A stretch of 53,857 nucleotides of DNA from Lachnospiraceae bacterium (GTDB lineage: Bacteria > Bacillota > Clostridia > Lachnospirales > Lachnospiraceae): the NCBI GenBank assembly GCA_024687305.1, contig JAILEQ010000104.1, forward strand, positions 1-53,857. The letters run 5' to 3'. The notes beneath the pieces are model-generated. The model saw nothing but the letters and a program-made list of their open reading frames with translations. It was not told where the DNA came from and did no database searches. Shown here in pieces: positions 26,937 to 35,418 of the stretch (positions within the stretch are counted from its first letter, which is position 1; each line of letters starts with the position of its first letter). The position numbers and the translations under genes were made by a program.

Positions 26937-27581
26937 TTAATGCATTATCTCACTTTCGTTACGAGTAATCTTGTAAGAGAGTTTCATTAAAGAATCGGAC
27001 AAATGAACATTTTCCACAACAATGCCGGCAGGAACATTAAGATCTGTATGCGCAAAATTCCAGAATGCTTTTACACCGCAGTTCACCAGCTGTTCGGCGA
27101 CTTTGACCGCTCCGTTTTTCGGTATCGTAAGAACGGCAATATCGATATCGTTTTCTTTGACGAAACTTTCCATTTCATCCATCGATTGAACATACATATC
27201 ACGTATCTTTTTTCCGTGAAGGCTCTCGTCCGAATCGAAAATACCCTTAAAATGAAAACCCCGACGTTCAAAATTCATATAATTTGCAAGTGCCTGTCCC
27301 AAATTGCCGGCACCTACGATTATAAGATGATGAGTCTTGTTAAGACCAAGTATCTTGGCGATCTCATCGTAAAGGTAATTTACCTTATAACCGTATCCCT
27401 GCTGTCCGAAACCTCCGAAATTATTGAAATCCTGTCTTATCTGTGATGCCGTAACATTCATCAGATCTGAAAGTTCCATTGAAGAGATTCGTTCAACGTT
27501 AGAATCTTTAAGTTCTCCCAAGTATCTTAAGTATCGCGGAAGTCTCGCGATAACAGCTTGTGAAATGATTTTTTCTTCCAT
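26937..27581 (-). CDS. rex: redox-sensing transcriptional repressor Rex
   Basis: A 214-residue repressor that senses the NADH/NAD+ ratio and controls fermentation genes. The N-terminal winged helix (1-75) contains SSMELSDLMNVTASQIRQDF, and the Rossmann domain has GAGNLG at residues 90-95. The start at 27581 is set by GGAGGAG upstream and by the promoter at 27609-27637: an in-frame extension to 27626 would begin upstream of the transcription start. I do not see a clear Rex operator (TTGTTAAN4TTAACAA type) within this leader. Confidence 0.96.
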   Translation of the reverse strand: MEEKIISQAVIARLPRYLRYLGELKDSNVERISSMELSDLMNVTASQIRQDFNNFGGFGQQGYGYKVNYLYDEIAKILGLNKTHHLIIVGAGNLGQALANYMNFERRGFHFKGIFDSDESLHGKKIRDMYVQSMDEMESFVKENDIDIAVLTIPKNGAVKVAEQLVNCGVKAFWNFAHTDLNVPAGIVVENVHLSDSLMKLSYKITRNESEIMH

Positions 27582-27608
27582 AAGCTCCTCCATTCTCATA
27601 TACAATAA

Positions 27609-27637
27609 ATTATAAGATTTGCCCATATTAGTGTCAA
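27609..27637 (-). promoter_or_regulatory. consensus sigma-A promoter for rex
   Basis: Perfect -35 TTGACA (27632-27637) and perfect -10 TATAAT (27609-27614) on the minus strand, separated by exactly 17 nt. Transcription would start near 27602, leaving a leader of about 20 nt before the rex ATG. Confidence 0.92.
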
Positions 27638-27662
27638 TGTAAATACCCTTAATTTAACGTAA

Positions 27663-27694
27663 AAAAGTCCGATGTTTTTCGACATCGGACTTTT
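27663..27694 (-). terminator. intrinsic terminator after the GGGtGRT gene
   Basis: The arms AGTCCGATGT (27666-27675) and ACATCGGACT (27682-27691) pair perfectly, extended by A-T pairs. On the minus strand a T-run (positions 27661-27666 read as A on the plus strand) follows. It lies about 20 nt after the GGGtGRT stop and 25 nt before the rex -35 box, so it separates the two units. Confidence 0.93.
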
Positions 27695-27713
27695 ATTATT
27701 CAAGCCTAAATAC

Positions 27714-28733
27714 TTAGAACTTTCCTGCCTTTGCAGCCTCTTCGATGGATACGGCCGTTGAAACGGTCATACCAACCATAGGGTTGTTACCTGCACCGAT
27801 AAGACCCATCATTTCAACGTGAGCGGGAACTGAAGAAGAACCTGCGAACTGAGCGTCGGAATGCATACGTCCCATTGTATCGGTCATACCGTAAGAAGCG
27901 GGACCTGCAGCCATGTTATCGGGATGAAGTGTACGTCCGGTACCGCCGCCGGAAGCAACCGAGAAGTACTTTTTGCCCTTCTCAAGTCTTTCCTTCTTGT
28001 AGGTACCTGCAACGGGATGCTGGAATCTTGTAGGGTTGGTTGAGTTACCGGTAATGGAAACGTCAACGTTTTCTTTCCACATGATGGCAACGCCTTCGCT
28101 TACATCATTGGCACCGTAGCAGTTAACCTTTGCACGAGGGCTGTTAGCATCTTTTGAGTAGCATTTTCTGGAAACTTCCTTAACAGTGTTTGTATAAGGA
28201 TCGTATTCAGTCTCAACAAATGTAAATCCGTTGATACGGGAAATGATCTGAGCAGCATCTTTTCCGAGACCGTTAAGAATAACTCTTAAAGGAGTCTGAC
28301 GAACTCTGTTTGCTTTCTCTGCAATACCGATAGCACCTTCTGCAGCTGCGAATGACTCGTGACCTGCAAGGAATGCGAAACATTCGGTATCCTCTTCAAG
28401 AAGCATCTTTCCTAAGTTACCGTGACCGAGACCAACCTTACGGGTGTCCGCAACGGAACCGGGAATACAGAAAGCCTGAAGGCCTTCTCCGATAGCTGCT
28501 GCAGCATCTGCTGCTCTTCTGCAGTTTTTCTTGATAGCTATTGCAGCGCCAACGGTATATGCCCATTTAGCGTTTTCAAAACAGATGGGCTGAATGCCTT
28601 CGATAAGATGATAAACATCGATACCTGCGGCATCTGTGATTGTCTTACATTCTTCGATGGAAGAGATGCCGTACTGCTTTAATACAGCAAGGATCTGGGG
28701 CTCTCTTCTTTCATATGATTCAAATAATGCCAT
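27714..28733 (-). CDS. GGGtGRT-family protein, function unknown
   Basis: A 339-residue soluble protein carrying the diagnostic SGGGTGRTLHPD motif (GGGTGRT at 262-268), for which I recall an uncharacterised Pfam family named GGGtGRT. Other conserved-looking stretches are GLGHGNLGKMLLEED (101-115), FLAGHESFAAAEGA (121-134), VILNGLGKDAAQ (151-162) and GLIGAGNNPMVGMTVS (310-325). Cysteines lie at 51, 71, 89, 118, 191 and 205. No membrane helix is visible. The start has AAGGAGGAG upstream, and the gene follows a NifU-like gene by 13 nt, with a terminator behind it. Lysine is mostly AAG in the stretch I checked, which may indicate high expression. The reaction is unknown; the partner suggests an iron-sulfur or thiol link. 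Confidence 0.85.
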   Translation of the reverse strand: MALFESYERREPQILAVLKQYGISSIEECKTITDAAGIDVYHLIEGIQPICFENAKWAYTVGAAIAIKKNCRRAADAAAAIGEGLQAFCIPGSVADTRKVGLGHGNLGKMLLEEDTECFAFLAGHESFAAAEGAIGIAEKANRVRQTPLRVILNGLGKDAAQIISRINGFTFVETEYDPYTNTVKEVSRKCYSKDANSPRAKVNCYGANDVSEGVAIMWKENVDVSITGNSTNPTRFQHPVAGTYKKERLEKGKKYFSVASGGGTGRTLHPDNMAAGPASYGMTDTMGRMHSDAQFAGSSSVPAHVEMMGLIGAGNNPMVGMTVSTAVSIEEAAKAGKF

Positions 28734-28746
28734 CTTAATCTCCTCC

Positions 28747-29451
28747 TTACTTCACTTCTTTGTCGGTTCTGGGATCGATAACCTTAACGGCATCCTGAAC
28801 GCGTCCGTACTGGCCGGATGCCTTTTCAAGTGCGGTTGCCGCATCGTCACCCTTCTTGATGAAGTCCATCATCTTACCGAAGTTAACATACTTGTAACCG
28901 ATGATCTCATCGTCTTCGTCAAGAGCGATACCTGTGATATAACCGTCTGTAAGTTCGAGATAACGAGGACCCTTCTTAAGTGTTCCGTAGGTTGTACCAA
29001 CCATAGAACGGGTTCCCTTACCAAGGTCTTCAAGACCTGCACCGATAGCAAGACCGTCTTCAGAGAATGCGGACTGTGTACGTCCGTATACGATCTGTAA
29101 GAAAAGTTCTCTCATAGCGGTGTTGATAGCATCACAAACAAGGTCTGTGTTAAGAGCTTCCATAACTGTACGTCCGGGTAAGATCTCTGCTGCCATGGCT
29201 GCCGAATGGGTCATACCCGAGCAACCGATAGTCTCAACAAGTGCTTCCTGAATGATACCTTCCTTTACGTTTAAAGAAAGCTTGCAGGCACCCTGCTGAG
29301 GAGCGCACCAGCCGATACCGTGTGTGTAACCGGAAATGTCTTTAACTTCCTTGGCTTTAACCCATTTTGCTTCTTCGGGAATGGGAGCGCAGCCATGGTT
29401 TACACCCAACTTAACGGGGCACATTTCTTCAACTTCTTTTGAATAAATCAT
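28747..29451 (-). CDS. NifU-N/IscU-like iron-sulfur scaffold-type protein paired with GGGtGRT
   Basis: A 234-residue protein. Residues about 50-120 look like the NifU N-terminal fold: GACKLSLNVKEG, then ETIGCSGMTHSAAMAAEILPGRT, which parallels the GCGaAiASSS motif of IscU with C77 in place of the central scaffold cysteine. Other cysteines are C11, C21, C49, C56 and C106. An extra N-terminal segment with CPVKLGVNHGC and a C-terminal domain (about 130-234) distinguish it from plain IscU. No IscS, SufBCD or NifS gene is nearby, so it probably serves its GGGtGRT neighbour rather than general cluster assembly (inference). The ATG follows AAAGGAG. Confidence 0.82.
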   Translation of the reverse strand: MIYSKEVEEMCPVKLGVNHGCAPIPEEAKWVKAKEVKDISGYTHGIGWCAPQQGACKLSLNVKEGIIQEALVETIGCSGMTHSAAMAAEILPGRTVMEALNTDLVCDAINTAMRELFLQIVYGRTQSAFSEDGLAIGAGLEDLGKGTRSMVGTTYGTLKKGPRYLELTDGYITGIALDEDDEIIGYKYVNFGKMMDFIKKGDDAATALEKASGQYGRVQDAVKVIDPRTDKEVK

Positions 29452-29506
29452 GTATTGTTTATCTCCTTTCGATTAATCAACTAAGCAAACATTATTTTTA
29501 CATAAT

Positions 29507-29535
29507 TGACATTAAAAATCCAGTAAAAAATGTCA
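29507..29535 (-). other. weak inverted repeat after the beta-helix gene
   Basis: TGACATT and AATGTCA arms (7 bp) enclose a 15-nt AT-rich loop, starting at the stop codon of the beta-helix gene. It has no GC-rich stem or U-run. It might be a weak hairpin or an operator upstream of the NifU-like gene. I find no convincing promoter in 29452-29532. Confidence 0.25.
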
Positions 29536-30198
29536 GATTTTTTTAATAATTTCACCGTTGTTTTTGTGAATAGAGGATGCGGGAATGACTCCTCTTACAC
29601 ATGATGTGGGATATACGTTGGATTCTTTGCATATAACGGTTCCGGGGTTAAGAACGCTGTTACATCCGACTTCAACATTATCACCAAGCATTGCACCGAA
29701 CTTTTTAAGACCGGTTTCAATGTTTTGTCCTTCATTGTGAACGACTACAAGCTGCTTATCGGATTTAACGTTTGAAGTGATGGAACCGGCGCCCATATGA
29801 GCCTTATAACCCAAAATGGAATCACCGACATAATTGTAATGAGGAACCTGCACTTTGTTAAACAGAATAACATTTTTAAGTTCCGTCGAATTTCCTACGA
29901 CAGCGCCTTCTCCGACAATTGCCGAACCGCGTATGAACGCACATTGTCTTACTTCGGCATCTTTTCCGATAATGCAAGGACCGCCTATATAAGCCGAATC
30001 AAAAACTTTTGCCGACTTGGCAACCCAAACGTCATCTCCTCTTTTTTCGTATTCATCGGGATTTAAAGTATTCCCGAGTTCAATTATGAATTCCTTGATG
30101 TGAGGAAGTGCTTCCCAGGGATATTCAAATCTTTCAAGAAATTCTTTGGCGATCGTTTCATCAAGTGTGTAGAGATCTTTGATCTTAATATCTGCCAT
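29533..30198 (-). CDS. left-handed beta-helix (hexapeptide-repeat) protein, GlmU-C-like
   Basis: A 221-residue protein with a short helical N-terminus (YPWEALPHIKEFIIELG) and then hexapeptide repeats of a left-handed beta-helix (about 60-205, such as VWVAKSAKVFDSAYIGG and CIIGKDAEVRQCAFIRG). Such proteins are often annotated UDP-N-acetylglucosamine pyrophosphorylase because they resemble the acyltransferase half of GlmU. The nucleotidyltransferase half is absent, so that name is misleading. It is probably an acyl- or nucleotidyl-sugar-related acyltransferase of unknown substrate. The ATG at 30198 is chosen because AAAGGA lies 7 nt upstream. Confidence 0.8.
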   Translation of the reverse strand: MADIKIKDLYTLDETIAKEFLERFEYPWEALPHIKEFIIELGNTLNPDEYEKRGDDVWVAKSAKVFDSAYIGGPCIIGKDAEVRQCAFIRGSAIVGEGAVVGNSTELKNVILFNKVQVPHYNYVGDSILGYKAHMGAGSITSNVKSDKQLVVVHNEGQNIETGLKKFGAMLGDNVEVGCNSVLNPGTVICKESNVYPTSCVRGVIPASSIHKNNGEIIKKI

Positions 30199-30231
30199 AA
30201 TCATCCTTTCTTTTCCGACAATGCGGAAAGA

Positions 30232-32238
30232 TCATTTATAAAACTGAGCCACGTAGGCATAGTCTCTTTTTAAATCCGAGAGTTTATTGACTTCTTTTAC
30301 ATGATTTGTATATTTGGAAACAAAATCATCCATTTTTGTCATGTATTCGGTATTGGTGATCTCACCTTTTGAAACGAGGTTAAGACCGGTCTCCCAGCTT
30401 GCCGTAAGCTTGGCGGAAAGAAGCTGCGGAATACTCCTCAAAACGACACAAAAGATCATTTCACCCATCTGTGTCGGCGTGAGTATCTGTGTTTTCTTAT
30501 TAAGATTGAGATATCCGATGTTAACAAGTTTCTTTAATATTTCCGCTCTCGTGGCACTTGTTCCTATACCGCAATCTTTGATCTGTTCACGAAGTTCTTC
30601 GTCTTCTATAAGTTTTCCGGCGTTTTCCATGGCAAGTATCATTGAGCCGGAGTTGTATCTTTTGGGAGGTGAAGTCTTTCCTTCTTTGATCTCAAATGCG
30701 CTCAGACAAACATTTGAACCTTTCTTTAACTGAATGACTTTTTCGAGATCGTCGGGTGAAAGCTTAAGTTCGTCATCTTTATCTTTGTCCGGATCGTCTT
30801 CTTTCTTTTTGGTGAAAGAATAATTCATGATCTTAAGATAACCCTCCGATTCGGTCGCCTTGAAATTGAACGCAAAATTCTCGCCTTTGACATCGATCAA
30901 AAGATTGATCTTTTTATATATTGCCGGCGAAAGAAAGATTGCGATAAACCTCCTTGTTATCACTTCATATACGTTTTTGCAACGATCACTGAGTGAGTTC
31001 AGGTTATTTAAACCCTGACCGGTAGGGATGATCGCATAATGATCGGTGATCTGTTTGTCATCAACATATTTGGATTTTGCTATACCGGCATATCCTTTTT
31101 TATCAAGTATCAATCTTGCATAATCTGCTACGGGCGGATATCCCGTGAGACCGTTAAGGTTCTTATATATTTCTTTTGCTACCGCACTTGACAATACTCT
31201 TGCATCGGTACGCGGATACGTGCACAGCTTTTTCTCGTATAATTCCTGAACAACGTTCAGCGTTTCATCGGGACTTATCTTGAACAATTTGGAACACTCA
31301 TTCTGAAGCTCCGCAAGATTAAACAAAAGAGGCGGATTTTTAACCTCTTTTTTCTTCTCAACGCTTAATACTTTCGCATCTGTTTCTTTAAAAGGATCAA
31401 GATAAGCTATGAGTTCTTCGGCGTCGTTTCTTTCTTTAAACCCATTGTTGGAATACAGTTTTGGCGAATCAAGATATTTACTGGTGTCACATACTCTCCA
31501 TTCACCTTTGCAGGAACCGTTTCCGATCGGAAGTGTCGCGAGAACTTTAAAGAAAGGTGTTTCCACAAATTTTCTTATTTCATTCTCTCTTTCGACGACC
31601 ATTCCCAAAACACAGGTCATGACTCTGCCAACAGATATGACAGCCTTGTCTTTGTTCAGGAACTCTTTTACGGAATAACCGTATTTTAAAGTTAAGGCTC
31701 TTGAAAAATTGATACCCATAAGATAATCTTCTTTAGCTCTTAAATAAGCGGCTGCCGCAAGATTATCATAAGCGGAAATGTCTTTTGCTTCCCTAATCCC
31801 TCTGTTGATCTCTTCTTCGGTCTGAGAATCGATCCATACACGCTTTTTTATCTTGTTATCTACATGCGCTTCCTGATCCACAAGTCTGTATATGTATTCT
31901 CCTTCACGTCCGGAGTCTGTACATACATATATCGTTTCGACATCATCTCTTGTGAGCAATCCTTTAACGATCGAAAACTGTTTTTTTACACTTGCGATTA
32001 TCTCGTACTTCCAGGTTCCTTCGGCAGGAATAAAAGGAAGCGTATCAAAAGACCAGCGTTTGTATTTTTCGTCGTAGGCATCCGGATAACTCATTGTAAC
32101 AAGATGTCCCACGCACCAGGTAACGATGGCATCATCGGATTCCATATAACCGTCTTTGTTAACGGTATTTAACTTTAAAGCCTTGGCAAATTCTTTGGCA
32201 ACACTCGGCTTTTCGGCTATAAATAAGTTTTTTCCCAT
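30232..32238 (-). CDS. topB: DNA topoisomerase III (type IA)
   Basis: A 668-residue type IA topoisomerase. The TOPRIM domain has the N-terminal glutamate (FIAEKPSVAKEF) and the acidic motif CTDSGREGEYIYR. The active-site tyrosine is in LCTYPRTDARVLS, near residue 338. The GIGTSATRAEIL motif is also present. The protein ends shortly after the core, without the zinc fingers found in TopA. It decatenates DNA during replication and recombination. The ATG lies 3 nt after the ATPase gene stop without a good ribosome site, so translation is probably coupled. Confidence 0.93.
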   Translation of the reverse strand: MGKNLFIAEKPSVAKEFAKALKLNTVNKDGYMESDDAIVTWCVGHLVTMSYPDAYDEKYKRWSFDTLPFIPAEGTWKYEIIASVKKQFSIVKGLLTRDDVETIYVCTDSGREGEYIYRLVDQEAHVDNKIKKRVWIDSQTEEEINRGIREAKDISAYDNLAAAAYLRAKEDYLMGINFSRALTLKYGYSVKEFLNKDKAVISVGRVMTCVLGMVVERENEIRKFVETPFFKVLATLPIGNGSCKGEWRVCDTSKYLDSPKLYSNNGFKERNDAEELIAYLDPFKETDAKVLSVEKKKEVKNPPLLFNLAELQNECSKLFKISPDETLNVVQELYEKKLCTYPRTDARVLSSAVAKEIYKNLNGLTGYPPVADYARLILDKKGYAGIAKSKYVDDKQITDHYAIIPTGQGLNNLNSLSDRCKNVYEVITRRFIAIFLSPAIYKKINLLIDVKGENFAFNFKATESEGYLKIMNYSFTKKKEDDPDKDKDDELKLSPDDLEKVIQLKKGSNVCLSAFEIKEGKTSPPKRYNSGSMILAMENAGKLIEDEELREQIKDCGIGTSATRAEILKKLVNIGYLNLNKKTQILTPTQMGEMIFCVVLRSIPQLLSAKLTASWETGLNLVSKGEITNTEYMTKMDDFVSKYTNHVKEVNKLSDLKRDYAYVAQFYK

Positions 32239-32241
32239 ATA

Positions 32242-33606
32242 TTACATTCTGTCTAAAAGTACAAGATTCAAATTCTGACTTATCTTACCTTCAAGAGTAA
32301 GCTTTTCGTCAAAACGGCTCGATGAAAAAACATATATCTCGTCGGTCGGAAGTTCGGCCTTATCGGCACAGAACATCAACCATTCATAATCATCGTATGT
32401 AAACATCGGTTTATCAAAATTGCAAAGTCCGAGCGTTGCTCTTCCTTCTTCGTTGTAGCATACGATATCGATCGTACCGGGTTTTCCCACCCATGTTCCG
32501 AAAGAATCGGCTTTTATGCTGAGTTTATTCTTTTCATTCAATTTTTGCATATATTCAAGACATATTTCGGGGAAATATCTCTGAACATAATTTTTAAGCG
32601 TCGGATGTACGATCTGCTTATAAAAATCTTCGGGCGACATGGATTCAAGCAGGCTCAAATTCCTGTATAAATAAGAGTACGTGAAATCCACGAAATGATT
32701 TGAGATCGAATAAATGCCCTTCTGCGCATAATCACGACCTTCGGTATCAACACTGAAAACCTTTTTGACCAGTTCGAGCTCCATAAGGTTCTTGATATAT
32801 ACGCTTATCTTTGCGCGCGAAAACTCGGTATGCTCAAATAACTCATTTAACTTGTGCTTCCCTTCGGCAAGGGCGGAAAGGATCGTATTGTAAACACCCG
32901 TTTCACGAAGCTCGTCATTAACAAGATTGAAACCCACTTCGCGCAAGGGACCGTTATCGCGAATTATCTTTCTTATAATGTTTTCTTTAAGACTCAATTT
33001 CGTATCAAACATCTTCCAAAGACCCGGAAGACCTCCGAGAATAGCCCACACATAAGAACATTCTTCATTTGTATAGATGGTGAAATACTCTTTTAAATTA
33101 TCAAATGACAGTTCTTTCATTTTTATGAAACCGGACAATTCAAAAGCGGCTTCTTTGATGCGTGAAACCATCGAATTTTCGATAAATCCCACGGAAGAAC
33201 TTAGCAGGATCACAAGATATTCCTGATCATTCCAAGAATTATGGATAAAAGAAATGAGTTCATCCATAAAAGTTGGGCATGTTTTGATTATGTGCTGAAA
33301 TTCATCGATAACAATGACCTTTTTCTGAGAATGCTCTTTCCCGAGCGACTGGAAAACCTCGGAAAATTCAGGGTATTTTAAGGTTCTGACTCCAAGTGAA
33401 GCAAGCCAGATACCGAACCTGTATTTCTGTTCTCTTTCCGACGCAGGAAATGCACAATAATAGAATCCGGGCTTATCAAGCATAAACTCTTTGACAAGCG
33501 CGGTTTTTCCGATATATTTTTGACCGTACAATACGATTATCTGACTTTTGTCTCTTTCGTAATACGTACTGAGCTGCTTAAGTTCAGCATTTCTTCCGAT
33601 TATCAT
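32242..33606 (-). CDS. archaeal-type AAA ATPase with C-terminal DUF234-like domain
   Basis: A 454-residue P-loop ATPase of the ATPase_2 type. Walker A is GQKYIGKT (28-35), Walker B is VIVIDEF (97-103), and VILLSSSVGF may act as a sensor. A winged-helix-like segment follows (about 235-285, HKLNELFEHTEFSRAKISVYIKNL). The C-terminal nuclease-like domain contains KPGTIDIVCYNEEGRATLGLC, with an Asp and Glu pattern found in DUF234 proteins. Such ATPases are common in Bacteroides, Clostridia and archaea, and their role is unsettled; some are thought to act as STAND-like regulators or defence elements. It sits between an EAL protein and topB. Confidence 0.82.
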   Translation of the reverse strand: MIIGRNAELKQLSTYYERDKSQIIVLYGQKYIGKTALVKEFMLDKPGFYYCAFPASEREQKYRFGIWLASLGVRTLKYPEFSEVFQSLGKEHSQKKVIVIDEFQHIIKTCPTFMDELISFIHNSWNDQEYLVILLSSSVGFIENSMVSRIKEAAFELSGFIKMKELSFDNLKEYFTIYTNEECSYVWAILGGLPGLWKMFDTKLSLKENIIRKIIRDNGPLREVGFNLVNDELRETGVYNTILSALAEGKHKLNELFEHTEFSRAKISVYIKNLMELELVKKVFSVDTEGRDYAQKGIYSISNHFVDFTYSYLYRNLSLLESMSPEDFYKQIVHPTLKNYVQRYFPEICLEYMQKLNEKNKLSIKADSFGTWVGKPGTIDIVCYNEEGRATLGLCNFDKPMFTYDDYEWLMFCADKAELPTDEIYVFSSSRFDEKLTLEGKISQNLNLVLLDRM

Positions 33607-33622
33607 ATATGTATCCCAATTA

Positions 33623-35344
33623 TTATATAATTCTTAGTAACAGGTTTTCTATTTCCTCATCGGAAACAGGTTTCCCCAGATAATACCCCTGTATAATATC
33701 GCAACCCATATTCTCTAAAATATCAAGCTGTTCTTTCGTTTCCACACCTTCCGCTACGGTCTCAAAACCGAGCTTCTTGGACATTCCGATCATCGTTTCG
33801 ATTATGATCTTGGTCGAATTGTCATTTTCGGCCGAATCTATAAACGTTTTATCCAGCTTTAACGTGTCGGCGGGCAAGGATTTCAAATATTGAAGCGACG
33901 AATACCCCGTTCCGAAATCGTCGATCGAGATCCTTATTCCGAAGTCACGCAATTCTTCCATTTTTTCAAAGACCGTTTTCATATCGTCGATCAAAACCGT
34001 TTCAGTGATCTCGAGCTCAAGTTTCGAAGGATCAAGACCGTATTTATTGACCGTAGACATGACTTTTGTAACAAAATCAGGTCGTTTATATTGAATCGAA
34101 GAAATATTGACCGATAATATCATGTCGTAGTCATATTTCTTTTTCCATTCCGTGAATATTCTTATCGAGGTATCCAATACCCAATCACCGATGGCGATGA
34201 TGGAACCTGTCTTTTCTGCTAATGGTATAAATAAGCCCGGAGATATCACTTTTCCGTCGGGATTTTTCCAACGTATCAGTGCTTCCACACCGCGTAATGT
34301 CTGAGTAACGGAATTGAACTGCGGCTGAAAATTCAGATAAAAGTCCATATTATTGACCGCTATCTTCAACCGATTCTCAATATCAATGGAATTTTTAAAT
34401 TCATTTAAAACCGTTGTATCAAAGAATTTTATTGTATCCTTACCGGCCTCTTTAGCCTTAAGCATTACGATTTCAGCACCGTTGATCAGTTCAAGTGCCC
34501 CGGTTCCTCCTTCAGGATATTCCGATACTCCTATGCTTACAGTAAAGGATACTTCACTTCCGTTGGTGAGTTTAAAGGGTTTAGATGTTCTTTCTTTGAT
34601 AATGTCGCATATCGAATCGACTCTTGTCTGACCTGCGGGATCGTATATTGCCAAAGCATATATGTCACCGTCAAATCTTGAGCCGATGATCTTATCGTTT
34701 AACAATTCTCTTAAAAAGATACCGAAATCCTGAACGACTTCATCGCCGTATATTATCCCCATGCCGTCATTTATTTTATGAAAATCGTCAATGTCGATCA
34801 TGAGGACCGAAACAATCGTTCTTTCTTTTTCAGCTCTGTCAAGAAAATCCTTCAATTTCTGAATGAAATAGTTTCTGTTATAAAGACCTGTCACCGAATC
34901 ATAATAAGCCATGAATGAAAGTTCATTTTTTAGATTCTGTCTTTTGGTGACATCATAAAAAGAAATGAGTTTTTCCGATACGGCGCCTGTTTCATCATAA
35001 TGAATTACAGACTGTATTTCCACAAACGTCTTATTATCGACCAGCTTTGCTACATAGACTTCGTCATCTCTGTGTTCTTTTTCAAGATAAAAGAGATTTC
35101 TGACATTCTCTCTGTCTTCTTCGCATATGAGCTCAAGCGTTCTGGTCAGATCGGAATACTCTGTTAATTTGAAATCGAAATATTCATCCCAGTTGCCGTA
35201 TGTATTTAGCGTGGATGTATTTGGATTGTAATAAATGAAAGTCCGTTTAAACGAATTTAATATAAGATCGTATATTTTTTCGTTGGCGGTATATGTTTTG
35301 TTTAATGCCGACAACATATCGACCTGATATAACAAATCGTCCAT
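33623..35344 (-). CDS. PAS-like/degenerate GGDEF/EAL protein, probable c-di-GMP phosphodiesterase
   Basis: A 573-residue cytosolic protein. Residues about 25-135 look like a PAS/PAC sensor ending in SFYDVTKRQ. A GGDEF-type domain follows (about 141-310), but its active loop reads RFDGDIYA (223-230) instead of RxGGDEF, so cyclase activity is unlikely. The EAL domain (about 322-570) keeps EALIRW (354-359), LEITET, IDDFGTGYSSL and AEGVETKEQL, with the loop and metal ligands intact. I infer a c-di-GMP phosphodiesterase, possibly regulated through the degenerate GGDEF domain. The gene follows asd by 74 nt containing a strong hairpin; no promoter is seen there. Confidence 0.9.
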   Translation of the reverse strand: MDDLLYQVDMLSALNKTYTANEKIYDLILNSFKRTFIYYNPNTSTLNTYGNWDEYFDFKLTEYSDLTRTLELICEEDRENVRNLFYLEKEHRDDEVYVAKLVDNKTFVEIQSVIHYDETGAVSEKLISFYDVTKRQNLKNELSFMAYYDSVTGLYNRNYFIQKLKDFLDRAEKERTIVSVLMIDIDDFHKINDGMGIIYGDEVVQDFGIFLRELLNDKIIGSRFDGDIYALAIYDPAGQTRVDSICDIIKERTSKPFKLTNGSEVSFTVSIGVSEYPEGGTGALELINGAEIVMLKAKEAGKDTIKFFDTTVLNEFKNSIDIENRLKIAVNNMDFYLNFQPQFNSVTQTLRGVEALIRWKNPDGKVISPGLFIPLAEKTGSIIAIGDWVLDTSIRIFTEWKKKYDYDMILSVNISSIQYKRPDFVTKVMSTVNKYGLDPSKLELEITETVLIDDMKTVFEKMEELRDFGIRISIDDFGTGYSSLQYLKSLPADTLKLDKTFIDSAENDNSTKIIIETMIGMSKKLGFETVAEGVETKEQLDILENMGCDIIQGYYLGKPVSDEEIENLLLRII

Positions 35345-35366
35345 ACAAAATACCCTTCTCTTTCAT

Positions 35367-35392
35367 CTTCCGTCGGGAAACCCCGACGGAAG
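35367..35392 (-). other. strong GC hairpin between asd and the EAL gene
   Basis: A perfect 11-bp stem (CTTCCGTCGGG / CCCGACGGAAG) with a 4-nt loop. On the minus strand, which is the direction of the flanking genes, the 3-prime side reads ATGAAAGAG with no U-run, so it is not a normal intrinsic terminator. It may stabilise the asd message end or set relative expression. Confidence 0.7.
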
Positions 35393-35418
35393 AAAATATA
35401 ATATAAAACGATCCGATA

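Noticed and set aside
35367..35392. Intrinsic terminator after asd
   Set aside because: The stem is strong but the minus strand continues ATGAAAGAG without a U-run, so I list it as a hairpin only.
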